Below, in pieces: positions 12,168 through 13,696 of a stretch of 13,696 nt of DNA. Source of the stretch: Thermoanaerobaculia bacterium. Its GTDB lineage: Bacteria; Acidobacteriota; Thermoanaerobaculia; Multivoradales; UBA5704. The DNA lies in assembly GCA_025937035.1 (NCBI GenBank), contig JAICSG010000036.1, positions 1 through 13,696 on the forward strand. Direction: 5' to 3'. The position numbers were made by a program, and so were the translations under genes. How positions within the stretch are numbered: position 1 is the first letter of the stretch; each line of letters begins with the position of its first letter. Below the pieces are notes generated by a model, which was not told where the DNA came from, searched no databases, and saw nothing but the letters and a program-made list of their open reading frames with translations.

Positions 12168-13696
12168 ATGACCACTCCGACGAAAGGCTCACCCGAGACC
12201 CCGCGCCCACCCCGGCCCTGTGCCGGTGCCCTGACGGCCAGACAAATCCAGCGGCTGCAGGAACGGATGGGCGATCCGTTCAACTCGCTACCGCCCCATG
12301 CCGCGTTCACCATGCTTATGCGGCACGGCGGCCTGCCCGTGTTGCTCGACCAGACGTCCGCCGCCCGCCGGCTGGCCCCGTTCCTGTCGGCCGCCGACAC
12401 CACGACTGGCGCGGCGATGACCCCGGACGACGTCGCCCAGCAGTTGGAGCAGGCCGCCCAGGATTTCTTCCGCAAGCTGGTCAACCACCCCGGCTATATA
12501 GCGAACGCCGACCTGATCTCGTACATCACGTTCCCATATACCGGCAAAACGTTCGAGGGCACCGCCACGGTGAGCGCCTCCGTGCCGGCCGTGTTCACGT
12601 TCGTCGGGCAGTTCATCGACCACGACCTGACGATGAACGCGGTCGACCTGTTCACGGACCAGACCGGCCCCGTCCGGAACGGGGCGTCACCCCTGATCGA
12701 TCTCGACAGCGCGTACGGCCCGCGGACCACCGGCACCGGGCTGGTCAACATCCCGACGGTCAGCGGCACTCCCAAGGGCGATCTTATCTTCGATCACAAT
12801 GGCAAGTTCAAGATGCACCCTATCGAAGGAACGAACGGGTTCGACCTGAACCGGACGAAGATGTCGGTGCCGGCCGGCCCGATCACGCACCGGCCGCCGG
12901 CGTTCACGGCCCACATCTTCGACAGCCGCAACGACGAGAATCAGCTCATCCTGCAGATTCACATCCTGTTGGAGCGGGTGCACAACAAGCTGGTCGATAC
13001 CAACGCCCTGCACACCGCCGGGAAGCCGAAGGACGAAGTGATCACCACAGTGCGGAGGGAGGTGGTGGCCAACTGGCAGACGGTCGTTCTCCAGGACTAC
13101 CTGCCGCGAGTCATCGAGGCGGCCACGCTGACCAACGTGCTGACGCAAATCCGGCAGATCAACTTCGGCAACCTGAAACATAAGCCGCTGCTCGACCTGG
13201 CCAGCGGGGCGCTGGTGGTGCAGTTGCCGCACGAGTGGGCGATCGGGTTCCGGTTCGGCCACAGCCAGTTGCGGCCCAGCTACCACCTGAACGCCGGGGG
13301 CGGGGCGGACGTCAAGCTGTTCGACAACCTGACCGCTCACCCCGGCAAAGACGATCTGCGGGGGAGCGTCCACCTGCCGCCCGAGCATGTGATCGACTGG
13401 GCCAAGTTCTACCCGGACGGAAGCTTGCCTAACGGCACCCGCTCGTTGGGAATCGACAGCAAGGTGACGCCGCCGGTGTTCAACCTACCCGAGAGCACGA
13501 TCCCGGACTCGATCAAAACGGTCGGCAACCTGCCCCAGCGGACCCTGGTTCGCGGCCGGTCGATCGGGGTCGTCTCGGGTGAAGAGCTGTACGACTTCTA
13601 CACCTCCAACGAAGGCGGCCCACCGGTCCCGCTGGTCCACCCCAGGCTGACGCCGCTCGAAGTGGAGCCGAACCCCGCTGTCCACCACCTGTTCAC
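12168..13696 (+). CDS. Animal-type haem peroxidase, C-terminus beyond the right edge
   Basis: The first 509 codons of a member of the peroxidase-cyclooxygenase (An_peroxidase) superfamily. The ATG at 12168 has GAGGAG five bases upstream. All key motifs are present: distal FVGQFIDHDLT with Asp151 and His152; catalytic DSRNDENQLILQIHILLER with Arg254; and proximal GFRFGHSQLRPSY with His365, which would ligate the haem iron. Helix LLERVHNKLVDTN matches the stretch that follows the Arg motif in myeloperoxidase relatives. There is no signal peptide; a Pro-rich leader (~1-20) and about 120 residues precede the catalytic core. Known bacterial members oxidise halides or oxygenate fatty acids; the substrate here is open. 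No co-transcribed partner is visible and the gene lies beside decayed DNA, so lateral acquisition is possible. Its end is cut by the window. Confidence 0.92.
   Translation, partial: MTTPTKGSPETPRPPRPCAGALTARQIQRLQERMGDPFNSLPPHAAFTMLMRHGGLPVLLDQTSAARRLAPFLSAADTTTGAAMTPDDVAQQLEQAAQDFFRKLVNHPGYIANADLISYITFPYTGKTFEGTATVSASVPAVFTFVGQFIDHDLTMNAVDLFTDQTGPVRNGASPLIDLDSAYGPRTTGTGLVNIPTVSGTPKGDLIFDHNGKFKMHPIEGTNGFDLNRTKMSVPAGPITHRPPAFTAHIFDSRNDENQLILQIHILLERVHNKLVDTNALHTAGKPKDEVITTVRREVVANWQTVVLQDYLPRVIEAATLTNVLTQIRQINFGNLKHKPLLDLASGALVVQLPHEWAIGFRFGHSQLRPSYHLNAGGGADVKLFDNLTAHPGKDDLRGSVHLPPEHVIDWAKFYPDGSLPNGTRSLGIDSKVTPPVFNLPESTIPDSIKTVGNLPQRTLVRGRSIGVVSGEELYDFYTSNEGGPPVPLVHPRLTPLEVEPNPAVHHLF

Noticed and set aside
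12155..13183. 342-codon plus-strand frame overlapping the peroxidase
   Set aside because: It is a shifted-frame shadow; the frame starting at 12168 contains all peroxidase motifs.
1..13696. CRISPR array, tRNA, rRNA, integrase or transposase genes
   Set aside because: None seen: no regularly spaced direct repeats, no cloverleaf-like segment recognised, and no DDE or tyrosine recombinase motifs in any supported frame.

Overview
The window is GC-rich bacterial DNA. The gene types point to a diderm polysaccharide degrader, most likely Acidobacteriota: an Oar-like TonB-dependent receptor with a carboxypeptidase-type regulatory domain and no SusD partner, a lipoprotein glucanase, a LacI regulator, and a GAF/NtrC-type gene remnant. 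This placement is inferred from gene content; there is no marker gene in the window.

Positions 1-10112, minus strand: seven tightly packed genes that look like one operon. In transcription order they are a LacI-family regulator (9986-8973), a TonB-dependent receptor (8936-6111), a PF10091/GH144-type endo-beta-1,2-glucanase-like lipoprotein (6080-4665), a sugar-binding lipoprotein (4668-3295), two MalF/MalG-type permeases (3298-2390 and 2393-1569), and a secreted multidomain carbohydrate-active protein that runs off the left edge (1566 to <1). Junctions are 36, 30, -4, -4, -4 and 2 bases. Six of the seven starts are GTG or TTG, and most have a good Shine-Dalgarno. A TTGACA promoter, followed by a palindromic LacI-type operator, lies just upstream of lacI and suggests autoregulation. 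Proposed logic: the glucanase cuts a beta-glucan (probably beta-1,2-linked), the receptor takes oligosaccharides across the outer membrane, the binding protein and permeases take them across the inner membrane, and LacI senses an intracellular sugar. No transport ATPase and no intracellular glucosidase or phosphorylase is in the window.

The most unusual feature is a dispersed palindromic repeat (core GAGACGCCCC-NN-GGGGCGTCTC) found twice inside this operon, each time in frame within a coding sequence. One copy lies in the linker of the leftmost protein. The other splits the signal peptide of the binding protein. This recalls the protein-coding palindromic elements of Rickettsia.

Positions 10191-13696, plus strand: a divergent unit with a small ParB-like (DGHHR) protein overlapping a dual-specificity-type protein phosphatase (HCRAGIGRS), then a decayed GAF-domain regulator with an internal deletion/frameshift and lost C-terminal domains, about 330 bases without a gene, and the first 509 codons of an animal-type haem peroxidase cut by the right edge.
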